Assembly (NCBI GenBank): GCA_015501585.1
Contig: JADNRY010000048.1
Span: forward strand, 186,001-250,000
Length of the DNA: 64,000 nt
From: Rhodocollybia butyracea
Taxonomy: Eukaryota; Basidiomycota; Agaricomycetes; Agaricales; Omphalotaceae
Direction of reading: 5' to 3'
Shown here in pieces: positions 43,684 to 54,453 of this stretch. The position numbers and the translations under genes are program-made. Numbering within the stretch: position 1 is the first letter of the stretch; every line of letters begins with the position of its first letter. The notes beneath the pieces are model-generated. The model was not told the origin of the DNA. It did not search any database and was given only the letters and a program-made list of their open reading frames with translations.

Positions 43684-46600
43684 TTATGAGATATCGATGC
43701 GAACAAAAAGAGTGGAGAAGAGATATTGGGACATTTGTGAGTCGTGAAGGGGAAGATGTCTATATCCTTGAAAAAACCATCAGTACGCCTACGAACGAGA
43801 TTCAAAAAAACAACAAACCATGCTGAAGGCACCCAAGACTAGCACAGAATTGGGCGAGAGGTTCCACATCCTCCCTCTCGCTGTGACGGACAGCAAAACG
43901 AACAAAAATGAGATCCTTCATGTCCCCGACGCAACTGAACGGAATCCGTAACTTCTCTTCCCAGACTGGATTAAACCCATTATTTTTCACCGCACCCGTA
44001 CGGTAAGAAGAACCACGGGAAAGGGGCGGATGCGATGGAAACGAAGGAGACGATGGACTCGTCGGTCTAGCAAACACAGATGCGGTATTATTGACAGAAG
44101 TCAATGCGGATGAAATTAAGTAAGGAGAAGGCGGGGTGGGCCAGTCGGGAACGTGAAGCGTCACCTGTACATAAGGGTTCATAATGGATTTTTCTGAAAA
44201 TTCTCTCCCGGTAGTATCCCTTGGCGCAGGAAGGTGTTGGGCAGAAATGATCGTAACATTGAAGTGATGTTGTGTCTGCTTTGACAGCATTTCTTTGTGG
44301 GGTATTCGCAGCGAAAGAGGCTTAAGGAGGTACCCAGAACCACCATTTCTTTGGAACATCGCATGGTTGATCATGTAGCCAAGATCTATAGTTTGCCAGT
44401 TGATCGCTACTAGCTGAGTACCAGCACTCCAATATCTATGTGGCTCATAGTTTGTCGAACGAACTCGTGTTCCTCTGGGATATATCCTGACTAGATGGTC
44501 GCGAGTATGTTTGATCAGGTCAATCATACCAACTTTGAGCATCTTGTTCGCCATTTTCTCTGAAAGACTGAACATTTCTTCGGGCTTATACATCTCTTTC
44601 TTATTAATGCCTCGGTATTTTACACCTACCGTGTAGACCAGTAGAGAAAGAAGGTCGGGAGACATTTTCGGCTTGGCCTTGGAATCGTCCAAGGAGGAGT
44701 TCTGGGAATGTGACGAAGTGGATCTACCAGCTTTGGCAGAACCTCGATGCGGGGAGTAGGACGATGGAGCATGAGTTGAGTCAGACTTTCCATGACTTTT
44801 TACTCGCTGAAGCACACCTTGAAAGATACATTGAAGTTCGGAATCGGGATTGGGGGTTGGGAAGCTCACCTTTGTTTGAATGTTCAGAACGGTCCGAGTT
44901 TTGTCTTGAGCTCAAAGCGCCATCAAACATCGCATCGGTATCTGACGTGGATGAAGTCGATGCATCAAAACCGCCAAGGACATTAGTGCTTGAGGTGGAA
45001 GACGAACGGTCAAGTGGCAAAGAATTTTTAATATCAGTTAGATGGACATTCTTGGCCTGATGAAAATTAGTTCGAGAACACTAACGAATGAAGCAGCACT
45101 TGATAAGGACTGACCTTGACCAAAATCCTACCCTTCAACTCTTCTGGGCTTGGTAGCTTGTCGATGCTTGTGAACAATATTTGACCACCTTCCAAGTTCG
45201 AAGACTGCTTGCTTTGAGAATGACCGACCACGGCTCCGTTTTCATTCCTTCTCACCAATCTATCTCCAAACACGTCTTTCATAATTTCCACCAGCTGGCC
45301 TTGACCAACAAGTCCACAGTGAATCTCCGCCGATATTATAAGCGGGTACTGACTTGCAACAAAGCCATAACTCATTATAGCTTCACAAACTTCGCGCAGG
45401 GGGACCTTGCTTGTGAGAGTTTTGCCGTGGAAGATTTGAGGCCCAGTATCCGTGTCAAATATGTCCACTATGCGGTAAATGAGCAATAGCGCAAAGAAAG
45501 GCATCTAAACACCTACATTCAACACTGCGGCATCCTCCTAGAAAAGCCCTCACGTATCCCTCTACAGTGCTCTCTCCATATAGCTGATGTCCAATTAAAT
45601 ATGTGTTATGAGATGATGAGATATAATAGTCAGATAGTGGTCGAGTCATGTCATGAGAGATCTCTGATAAACGATGGAACATGGTGATATTGGATTCGGG
45701 GTGGTGGGTGAAACCGTGTTCTTGTGTAGACAGGCCGGAGCGCGGTTCTAAACAAGTCGGGTTGTCTGCCGAGAGAAGAAACGATGTAAACCTTTCTAGC
45801 GTCATCACTCGGGACATGTTTGAGGATGTCCCGAATAATGCGGAGGGTGGAAAGGGGGAAGAATCCGAATCCAGTTCACGGATATTTAGCGAAGAAGAAG
45901 AAGCACGGGGATGAATGGGCAACAAAAAGGAAACTTGATCGGATGATGGGGCCACTGGAAGATCTTGGCCATCTATGCAGAGATCCGATACGTCTACAGA
46001 GTATCGGTCGAAAATATCCTTTAGTTCAATTTCAGAAAGTCCAGACTAGCAAACAAATGTCAAAGACTTGAATATCATATAAGGCATGGCAAACCAACGT
46101 TCTGCTTTTCGCGCATGAAACGTTCAAATATGTCAAAAGTCATTGCTCCTTCGTTTTCGATACTTGATAATTGCCGATGCGTATTCATCCCATCGCCTTC
46201 TGGTCTAGCTTCTCGTACCAAATTATTATATAGTCTGTCCAGTTCCGGGCGTGCCTTAAGAAGTTTGCCAAATCGACGAAATCCTTCGAAATCGAGAAAC
46301 CCTCGTTTTTGATTATCCGCTTGCTGTTGAACACAAATCGGTGAGTATGCATATCGGAGAGACTTGTCGTGCACTTACATCGAACAACCTTCGGACATTT
46401 TCTTCCGACATCCTCAGATTCAATCTTTCGCATAAACCTCGAGTTTCGATGAAGGTGAGGCGCTGTTCCTCCTTGGCGCCAGGAGATCCCAGTGAATCAT
46501 CAACTGCAGATCCCGCACGCGAAACTGGCCTCGAACTAAGACCTCGAGCCTTTTCCCCTGCAGCTGTCCAAAAGCTTCTTTCCCATAGAACGGTTCTCAC

Positions 46601-47700
46601 CTCCTCCATGGCTCTATCGGTGTTCACCCCTCCACCAAAACCAAGACCCCTGGTCAAGCTAACTCTGAGTGCTATCATAGCGGTCAAAGTGCGCTCCCAT
46701 AGTTGGACTACCAATGGGGAAGAGGCAATAAGATGAAGGGTTTTGTAAGTGTTGGCAGAGTACGACTTGGGAGAAGCCAAAGGAAGAGGTGAAAGGCCTG
46801 TCTTTGAACGAGCTTTGCTGGAAACCGGTGCGATATATATCAATGTTAACCAGAGCGGAAGATAATCTTCTACAGGAGTGCGCTGTAGTTGAGTTATGTG
46901 GTGCACAGCGGCTTGACCCGTCCGGATTTCCTTGATGTTCTCCACCGAAACTCAAAGCGAAGTCAAAAACGAGCTAGCCATAAGCCAAAAAAATACTTAC
47001 TGAATTTATGCACCTTGCTCTCCCAAACGACTCGTCCTTGATCTGCATCAATTTTGAACACGAGCTTAGAGAGTTTCTGCTTCTTGTTGGAGACTTTGAG
47101 CAAGGGTGTTCCTTGCTGCAAAATCTGAGGCACTACAGGATCGACAAGGGATTCTGTAGTAATGGAATCGTTAAAGACGGGAGACGCCGGAGAAGGCCTG
47201 GGGTCTTCCGTTGGAGGTTCATCGAAATCCGTGGTGAATAACTGGATGTCTGTGTCTAATGGACCAACGTTCTCCTGCGCAGACTCGTTCAAGGGTCCTG
47301 GACTCATGGAAAGGGAATCGTAGGCCAATGCCACATTATCATTTTGGGAGCTTTGTTGTCCAGACCACGGCGGGGTACTCTGTTCCAAAGTCAAACTTTT
47401 ACGCGGCGTAGCCCCTACTTGGAACGTCGATTTATCAGCAGGGTATGATACAGATGACCTTGTCAGCACCCGACGCATTTTCCGCTTGATACTCCTCCCG
47501 ACGTTAACTGAATGCCGCCTCAGTATCGCGCCGGGTCCTTCTCGGTCATCACTTTTTGAACTCGCAAGTTTTTCCCGTTTAACGGCAACCTCCATGGAGG
47601 TTCTCCCTAAGGGGAGCTTGGGCGCTCGAACTGACGTAGTTGGGGCCGGGGAAGGAAATGATTTGGGGAGAACAGACGCCTTGGAATCGATATGTGGCAT
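43684..47700 (-). CDS. PLC1: Phosphoinositide-specific phospholipase C
   Basis: Delta-type PI-PLC, which cleaves PIP2 to IP3 and diacylglycerol. The start at 47700 opens a disordered basic region ([19 protein letters not shown]). A PH-type domain follows ([20 protein letters not shown], then [14 protein letters not shown]). EF-hand-like helices include [20 protein letters not shown]. The catalytic X half has [47 protein letters not shown] and [12 protein letters not shown], so both catalytic histidines are present. A long Ser-rich linker ([20 protein letters not shown]) separates the Y half ([60 protein letters not shown]). A C2 domain ([44 protein letters not shown]) ends [15 protein letters not shown] and LFVRIDIS at 43684. 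Confidence 0.93.
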
Positions 47701-48276
47701 TCAGACCGGTTTAGGATCGATGGAGATGTAGAAAAGAGCGCGAAGCATAGAGAGAAAACCGATTCTTGTAACAGCCAACTTGATGAATTTATGAATTTAT
47801 ATGGACCTAAGACCAAATAGATAACTCACCAACAATTAATGGAAATGGTCAAGATTTCATGAAGAGGAAGAGGACAAATTGAAGGCAAGCTGCCGCCGTA
47901 TTTGTAGATTTCAGTCCATTTGAGTTTGTAAACAACCACATTTGAATGACTCAATCTGACGTTCTCGCGCCGGTTTTCTTATAATGAGCCGGAATCAACC
48001 TCGAGTCTAACGGCCATGAGGTTCCCCCGACAAAAGACTCAGGATCCATTGCAACTCAAGGATCGCGCGCGCTTAAAGTCCACAACACCACGGCCACAGG
48101 CTTTTCCCGACAAAAGTCCCATATTTCCGTGCTCTTAAACTTAAGCAGTCATACGATACTGGGGTTCACGGGTCCAGGGATGTGTATATCTGTTAACGCC
48201 ATAGTAGATCTTAATTTAACGGTGTGGTACTAGTCCGTGTCACACCTGCAGGTATAATTCAAAGATTACACGCAGT
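47701..48276. promoter_or_regulatory. PLC1 upstream region with paired 30-bp direct repeats
   Basis: This gap holds the PLC1 promoter and the 3' flank of the SQR gene. Two 30-bp direct repeats lie at 48011-48040 and 48091-48120, start to start exactly 80 bp, with 22 of 30 positions matching. The shared core is cccgacaaaag. No gene is seen. Confidence 0.5.
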
Positions 48277-50057
48277 TTAAGGGTACGAAGGCTTGAAGAT
48301 TGTTCTGTTGCCGAACCATTTTCCCTTGACCTGCACTGAAGCGTAAGCTATGCGTTACAGGACTCGAGCAGGTACTGACCATGAAATTCCAATAGGCAGC
48401 GGGGAAGAGATCCTATGAAGCGTTTAGTATCAGCAAGCAAACACACTGACAAGGGCAATGAGCAAAATTACCTTCTTGAGGTGATAGAAAAATCTGATTG
48501 CACTTGCAGTGAGCAGCAGGAATGCAAAGCCTTTATCCAAGAAACAACATACCGATTAGGCTTGGCCTGGTTCATCCATGCAAAACTTTCCTTTGGCTCC
48601 AGTCCGTATTTGAACTCTGCTAGTAGGAGTTCGCCGTAGCCAGTGAGGAGCTATTTGTTGCCCAGGTTAATATTAGCTAAAAGGGCGGATAGTTTGACTT
48701 ACAGGACAACTGGTGTAGCCATCGTATTTTGCGGAAGATATTTTGCCAGTGTCCATTAGCGAAAACAGATTTTCTGCTAGTACAGGAGATTGGGCGATAA
48801 CAGCAGTTGCCGTTTTCGATGTAGGAGCTGAGGAGCAATCCCCAAGGGCAAATATGTTGCTGTACTCGGGCTTGGTATGTTGAAGAGTGGCCGGATCGAC
48901 CGACACCCAGCCAGCGGAATCAACGATAGGTGAACCTTTGAGGAAATCAAGAGGGGATTGCGGAGGAGTAACATGTAGAGTAGTGTAATCTATGTCCACC
49001 GTTGAGCCGTCGGCCTTTTTGAACGTTGCCTTGTGGTTTTTGGAATCGATGGAAACCAAGTTATGTTGAAAAAATCCTCCAACACCACGCTCTTGGCGAA
49101 GACCGTCAAGAACGTCTGAATATTTTTTGACACTAAACATGGTAGGCATCCCAGTATAGAAATCGACCTTGATGTTATCGCTTCGGGAGGTTCGTTTAAA
49201 CCGATCCAAAGCCATCCACATGATTTTTTGTGGTGCTAAAAAGTTGAATTTGATTGGCTATCAGAGAATGTAATCGTAATCAGTATCTGCGTACCTCCAG
49301 CACATTTCACGACTCCGGCAGGCTGAGTAAAGATGGCATTCCCATTCCGAAGGCTTTCAATATCAGTCCAAGCTTTGTCACAGGTGTCATAAGAGTATAT
49401 AGAGGAAACACCGGAGGTAGAGTCGACAAGGGCCTGGGAAAGACCCTTAATACCGTTCCAGTTGATCTGAAGACCAGCTGCAACAACGAGTGTATCGTAT
49501 GAGAGGCTGCGACCGGACGAGGTTATTATTGTGGACGACTCAGGTGCAAAAGTCTTCACGTTATCAGAGATGTGGGTCAAATATTTGGGAATCAAGGACG
49601 CCAGAGGTTGACGAGTCGTTGACTTGTCACGTAACCCAGAGCCTACCAAGGTCCTTGAAACAGTCCAAATATCACAAAAGTAGTTATGAACAACAGAAAA
49701 TAACAAGCTCACCATCCAGGCTACAGTGCATGGAATGATTTTCAGTAATTTACTTTCACTTTAATCGTCAATTTTACCTGATAATAGTGATAGTCGGCGG
49801 AGTCTACGATAGCGATATCTCCAGGATTTAACGACTTGCCGGCGTCAGAAAAGCGGTTATAGATTTGATGTGCTACGGAGAGCCCGCCGCTGCCTGAAGT
49901 TGTAAGTACTATGTAGATGTACTGCTCTTGAAATGGATACAATGAGTTACTTGCCTGCACCGACTACCACTACTTTAAACTTGCTAGAATCTGCAGAAGT
50001 ACTGGAAAGCCTGGTCAATGCCCGAGGGGAGATAGCTGCCAGACGATTACTGAGCAT
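48277..50057 (-). CDS. Mitochondrial sulfide:quinone oxidoreductase
   Basis: Flavoprotein that oxidises sulfide and passes electrons to ubiquinone; S. pombe Hmt2 and human SQOR are relatives. The start at 50057 gives MLSNRLAAISPRALTRLSST, a presequence-like, basic and Ser-rich stretch. The FAD-binding part begins FKVVVVGAG and SGGLSVAHQIYNRFSDAG. After an intron, PGWTLVGSGLRDK leads to LSYDTLVVAAGLQINWNGIK. The first active-site cysteine is in GVVKCAGAPQKIMWMA. Then GMPTMFSVKKYSDVLDGL, TTLHVTPPQSPLDFLKGSP and EYSNIFALGDCSSAPTSKTA (second FAD motif). The second active-site cysteine is in YDGYTSCPLLTGYGELLLAE. The C-terminal membrane-contact part (KPNR, FFYHLKK, DLFPAAYWNFM, VKGKWFGNRTIFKPSYP) is split by three introns. 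Type II SQR, complete. Confidence 0.92.
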
Positions 50058-50263
50058 GGCGGAAAACCGAAAAGCATAAAAACAGATCTATGACTTCATG
50101 TCACGCGGATGGTAAGCGCCCACCCGTAACAACTAACAATAATAGATTGATTGATTAGCGCCTCAGTTGTTGATCTCTCAATCTCTCTCTCTCTTCATCG
50201 ACCCCAGGGGCCCAGCTGGAGCTGGTTGGGTTGCAGGCTTTCTGTATTATTTAGCATTGTACC
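50058..50263. promoter_or_regulatory. Divergent promoter region of SQR and Mso1-domain genes
   Basis: 206 bp separate the two start codons. A pyrimidine-rich run (tctctcaatctctctctctctt) lies at about 50175-50196 and may be a core promoter or leader element for the plus-strand gene. Confidence 0.4.
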
Positions 50264-51350
50264 ATGCTTCCACAAAGTCCTCGTGCTCGCCCTGGTGGCT
50301 TACCCACTACACCTCGTTCTCGTTCCACCGGGCCCCGGCCGCAGAACGCAAGTCGTTATGCTGAAGAACCGGCTTTACCTCCCCCCTCCAGACATGTTAG
50401 ACAGCAACAGTCTATTGCTGCGTTTCCTAGAGAGTCCCCTCGATCCAGACAACCGCCACGGTCTTCATCTCCTACCTCTGAATCTGGCTGGCAGAGAAAG
50501 CACACTCATCAGTCCCGATTATCTTACGAGTCTGCACCAGAACTCCCCAGATCTCGTGCCTCTCAGGATTCGACATCCACCACCTCGTCAGTTTCTTCAC
50601 TTTTCGATCGTGTGCGTAACGGCGCAACGAGCTATGCTTCGTCTTTTACCAGCGTCGAAGATAATGACCTTGATGCTGACCAAACACGAGGCCGTTCTCT
50701 ACGAAAGCAACGAGTTCTTTCTCCTGAAGCGATGACGATCGGTAAAGTACATTTTTCTTCCCCTATCAGCCTCAAGTCTGACTTGACATTCAGAACAAAC
50801 AGACACAGGCACTGGTGACGGGTTTACGGTGTGGAACCGTGTTGCCACTGCTGCAAGCACGTTAACCATCAGCGTGAGCAAAGCCTGGGCTGCCAATATA
50901 TCTGGCGATGAACCCGTCACACCCCTTGGAGAGGATTCTCGTCTCACTAAAGCAATGAAAGCGTATCATATCGAAAAGGCCGAAGATCCTTCAGATCTTC
51001 CTGAATGGCTCTTTTCACCCTCCGAACGTAAATCTCGCCAAGTGCCTCGTTCTTCTCGTACACGGACTATAAACGAGGAGCCACCAGCTGCAGTTTCACG
51101 AAGAGCTCCGCCATTCCCGGAACCTTCTCTCAGGGGAAAGCAGTCCGTTATACAGGAATCGCAAGCCTCCACTGTATCAACTCCAAAGGGTACAGACCGA
51201 CTCAAAGCTCTCCGAGATGCGAGACGGACACCTCAGGTTGCTACGTCTGCTCACACGTACTACAAAGAGCAACCTCGCATTGCTCCCGCTCCTCCACCTG
51301 CCCAACGAGTGGGACTTCCTTCGAGACCCCAGCGTCGGCAAGGGCTATAA
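50264..51350 (+). CDS. Mso1 Sec1-binding domain protein
   Basis: Protein with the Mso1 Sec1-binding domain. In yeast, Mso1 binds the SM protein Sec1 and helps vesicle fusion at the plasma membrane. Exon 1 (50264-50741) encodes a disordered Pro/Arg/Ser-rich segment (MLPQSPRARPGGLPTTPRSR, SSVSSLFDRVRNGATSYASS). It joins in phase across a 52-nt intron to exon 2 (50794-51350), which opens with the domain core DGFTVWNRVATAASTLTISV, SKAWAANISGDEP, TPLGEDSRLTKAMKAYHIEK and DPSDLPEWLF. The rest is disordered, with basic and Pro-rich tracts, and ends RRQGL at 51350. The domain lies centrally rather than N-terminally as in yeast Mso1. The domain is recognised with good confidence; the vesicle-fusion role is inferred. 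Confidence 0.75.
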
Positions 51351-52213
51351 CACGTTTGATACTTTCGCATTGAGGGAGGTATGTTTATCAGTCTTCGTAG
51401 CTTATAATGATTATCTATCTCCTTGAATTCTCCATCCAAATCAACCGAAAGCGGTGAGAAGCGATGTTGATTCGGATACCCATCATTCAACTTGACACCG
51501 ACTCAGCTCCTCTGTTACTGCTGAATCCTGATTCTGTCAATGTGACAGAACACATTTTTCAGTTGTTTATTATTGGAACGTTTCATCTGGCATGATGCAT
51601 GAACTCAGAATTCTCTCTCATGGAATTGGTTGCTGTCCAGCTCCCGGTCAAATCATGTTTCAAACTCCACAAGTTCAAGGGATCCGATTGGTGGTTGACG
51701 AAGACTAAGAAACTGACAGTCGAGACCGAGCTTTCATGGTAACGGTTATCTTTAAATAACGTATGTTGAGTGACGGGCAAGGCACTGAATGCATGCAGTG
51801 CAAGAATGCCATGTGGGGAATATAAGGCTGTCAAGGAATAACCAGTTATTTGGTACATCAGACTATCAGTTGCTATGGGTGCGAAAAAGGGTACTTAATA
51901 GGACGAGGTTCCCAATCTTTGCATTTCCATCTTTCCATCTTTCTCTCTCTTCCCTTTCCGTTTTTCGTTCTTTTTCGTTCATTTTTTTTTTGAGTCGAGC
52001 TTGCCTCACTCTTCATAGTTCTTTCGTTCAGTGCCAAGGTAGTTCTTCTTTTCTGTTGCCTGTTCAGCAAACTGATTATTTTTTCAACCAGATCACCCCC
52101 CGTCGTTCTCTTTGCAAGAGTTCCAAATCCTCCGGAGGTTTTTCATCTAGTTCACAGTCCTTTTTTACACGAAATCACACCTCTACGGTTATCTTCCACA
52201 CCTCTACGGTATC
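51351..52213. promoter_or_regulatory. Intergenic DNA and CT-rich promoter of the cupredoxin gene
   Basis: The first part is 3' flank of the Mso1-domain gene. From about 51914 to 51991 the plus strand is a long pyrimidine-rich tract (ctttctctctcttccctttcc and similar) ending in ten T residues, a feature of strong fungal core promoters. A 14-bp direct repeat, cacacctctacggt, lies at 52176-52189 and 52197-52210, ending just before the ATG. Confidence 0.5.
52176..52210 (+). repeat. Direct repeat cacacctctacggt next to cupredoxin start
   Basis: Two perfect 14-bp copies, start to start 21 bp, the second ending 3 nt before the start codon. The position implies the 5' leader or the initiation region. 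Confidence 0.6.
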
Positions 52214-53904
52214 ATGTTGTTTAAATCTGTTATTGCTCTTGCTGCGCTTTCTGCCGGTGTCTCCGCTGCCCCCCAATATTCGGGCTCTTCCAGTTCGGGT
52301 TATTCGGGCTCTTCGGGTTCAGGTTATTCGGGTTCTTCGGGCTCAGGTTATTCGGGCTCTTCGGGCTCAGGTTATTCGGGCTCTTCGAACTCCGGCTACT
52401 CTGGTTCTTCTGGTTACTCTGGCTCCAGTGGATGCAGCTCTGGAGACTGTGGATCTAGTGATACCGAGTCAGCTTTGGCCACTTCCAGTGTCATGATGGA
52501 CAGCTCCAGTACCATGATGATGGACAGTACCAGCACCATGATGATGGATAGTAGCACCATGATGATGGATAGTAGTACCATGATGATGGACTCCAGCACC
52601 ATGATGGTGGAAAGCACTAGTACCATGATGACTGAGTCCGCTTTGGCCACAAGCACTATGTACGGTTCCGGTAAGTGTCAGGATATAGCAATTCCTGCTG
52701 TTCCGCTAACTTTCGCTTTCGATAGGTTCTTCCAGCTGGAGTGACTCGGGTTATGATGGTTGTGTCCAACGTAAGTGGCTTGAAACATCTGCATTCCCTT
52801 ACTTAGCTTGCGCACAGAATGCATTGCCTCTTTCGGTTCTGCGTATACCTATACTCCTCCTCCTCCTAGTGCCACTAGTGTCGGTTCAGACAGTGGAAAT
52901 GGTGTCACACACACCGTCATTGTTGCCCCTACCCAGGGTGTCCTGCGTTACGTTCCTTTCGCCGTCAACGCCTCTGTCGGAGACACTGTTCTATTCCAAT
53001 GGGGTGCCAACAACCACACTGTCACCAAGAGCTCTGAATTGACTCCTTGCAACAAGACGTCCGACGCTCCTTTCGCTACCGGGGAACAAAACATGCCGTT
53101 TTCCTGTACATCCTCCTCTCTTTATCCTGCGTCACAAAGTCTCATTTCTTGTTTCTAGTCACTCAAGTGGTGAACGACACCAACCCAACCTTCTTCTACT
53201 GCGGAACCCCTGGCCACTGTGAAGCGGGAATGTTTGGTATCATGTATGTAGCTGGATGCACATAATCGTGCTCAGTGCTTACTCTACTCCGCTTTTAGAA
53301 ACCCTCCTTCGGTCTTCAACGCACCAACGTCTGTTTCTGGAATGATGTCGTCTGTTATTGCAAACGTGAGTGTAAATCTTTCGATATGCTGTATCTTGTC
53401 TTACTTTTATTTACTAGGATTCTACTGGAGATATTTCTACGTATGCCTCATACACCAACAACCAGACCAGCGGATCAATGGCTGCCAACTGGGGTGCTAA
53501 CATTGACATGAGCTCTATGCCTTCTTGGGGTGAGATTATCTTATCATTGTCAACAAACATAAGCTGATCATTTTAACTTATCAGCTCAATCCGCTGTCGT
53601 CGAGAACGTGTTGTTCACTCGGAATGTGTTGGCCATGAACCCAGACGTCATGAATGCTGATGGCTCAGTCGCTATCTCATCTAACCCATTGATGTTCCCT
53701 CCTGATGTCGGAAGTGCGCTCGCTGCTGCTTCCTCATCTACCTCAAGCTCTGGCTCTTCGCCGGCCTCTGGTTCATCTTCTTCAAGTGGATCTGCAGCTT
53801 CTTCCAGCCCAACATCCGGCAAGACAAACGGTGCTATTTCCGTTACCTCCCACAAGGCACTCGTTGGTGCAATGGTCCTCGTTGCCACCTACTTCGCTCT
53901 TTAA
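52214..53904 (+). CDS. Secreted GPI-type cupredoxin with Gly/Ser/Tyr and Met-rich repeats
   Basis: Extracellular type-1 copper-fold protein, probably cell-wall or GPI-anchored. The start at 52214 gives a signal peptide (MLFKSVIALAALSAGVSAA). Next come about six GYSGSSGS units (about residues 24-75), then a Met-rich segment of STMMMDSS units (about residues 95-140), encoded by 21-nt tandem repeats. The cupredoxin domain has HTVIVAPTQGVLRYVPFAVN, ASVGDTVLFQWGANNHTVTK (first His ligand) and FYCGTPGHCEAGMFGI (Cys, His and Met ligands). The C-terminus is Ser-rich (SSSTSSSGSSPASGSSSSSG) and ends in a hydrophobic tail (ALVGAMVLVATYFAL), a GPI signal. About six introns. Agaricomycetes have many such cupredoxins; the Met-rich N-terminal extension is unusual. 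Copper binding is inferred from ligands. Confidence 0.85.
52283..52632 (+). repeat. In-gene tandem repeats (GYSGSSGS and STMMMDSS units)
   Basis: The plus strand first carries 24-nt repeats built on ggttattcgggctcttcg, then 21-nt repeats built on agcaccatgatgatggatag. Copies differ by one or two bases each, so the tract probably changes in length. Confidence 0.7.
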
Positions 53905-54453
53905 AGGAGTTCCGGATTTGTTGTTTCGCTTTAGGATGGAGACTCCAAAATACCACAAGGACTTTGATAGACTAGCAATTATACCTTATTTTCGATGTGA
54001 TGATTTCCATGGACTGTTTTCTACTTGATTCATAGCTTTTTTTTTTGGGTGGTCCCGTATTACCTATTCACTCTGCACAAGATCTACCCTTTCTTTTCTA
54101 GATCTCTTACGCTTCTAGGTAGTCGCTGAATCTTGAATTCAATCAGGTTGAACCTCTTTGCGTGGGAATAAGTGTTACAACCGTATAATTTCCTGTCTCT
54201 GTAATTACTTAAGTAGAGGGTCGTCGCACTAATGCTACGTGTGGACATGAATAATTCCTGTTCCTCCGCCAAGGGAGTGACTTTACCTCACCTCTCCAAG
54301 TAGCGACTGGTTCGAGACTGCTTGCGTGCTAAAAGTGCGATAGAGCTAGTCAAAACTACCAGTGTAAGCCAGTACTGATCATCACAGCACATGACAGCAG
54401 AGCGCTCGACGTCTTGAACTCTCTTGCTTAAGGTCGCCAATCATACTAATAAT
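53905..54453. other. Intergenic stretch
   Basis: 3' flank of the cupredoxin gene and promoter of the beta-adaptin gene. A T run (about ten) lies near 54038. Nothing else is recognised. Confidence 0.45.

Noticed and set aside
52414..52656. A hydrophobic minus-strand frame full of Ile, Met, Val and Leu
   Set aside because: It is the antisense of the ATG-rich tandem repeat in the cupredoxin gene, so its membrane-like look is an artefact.
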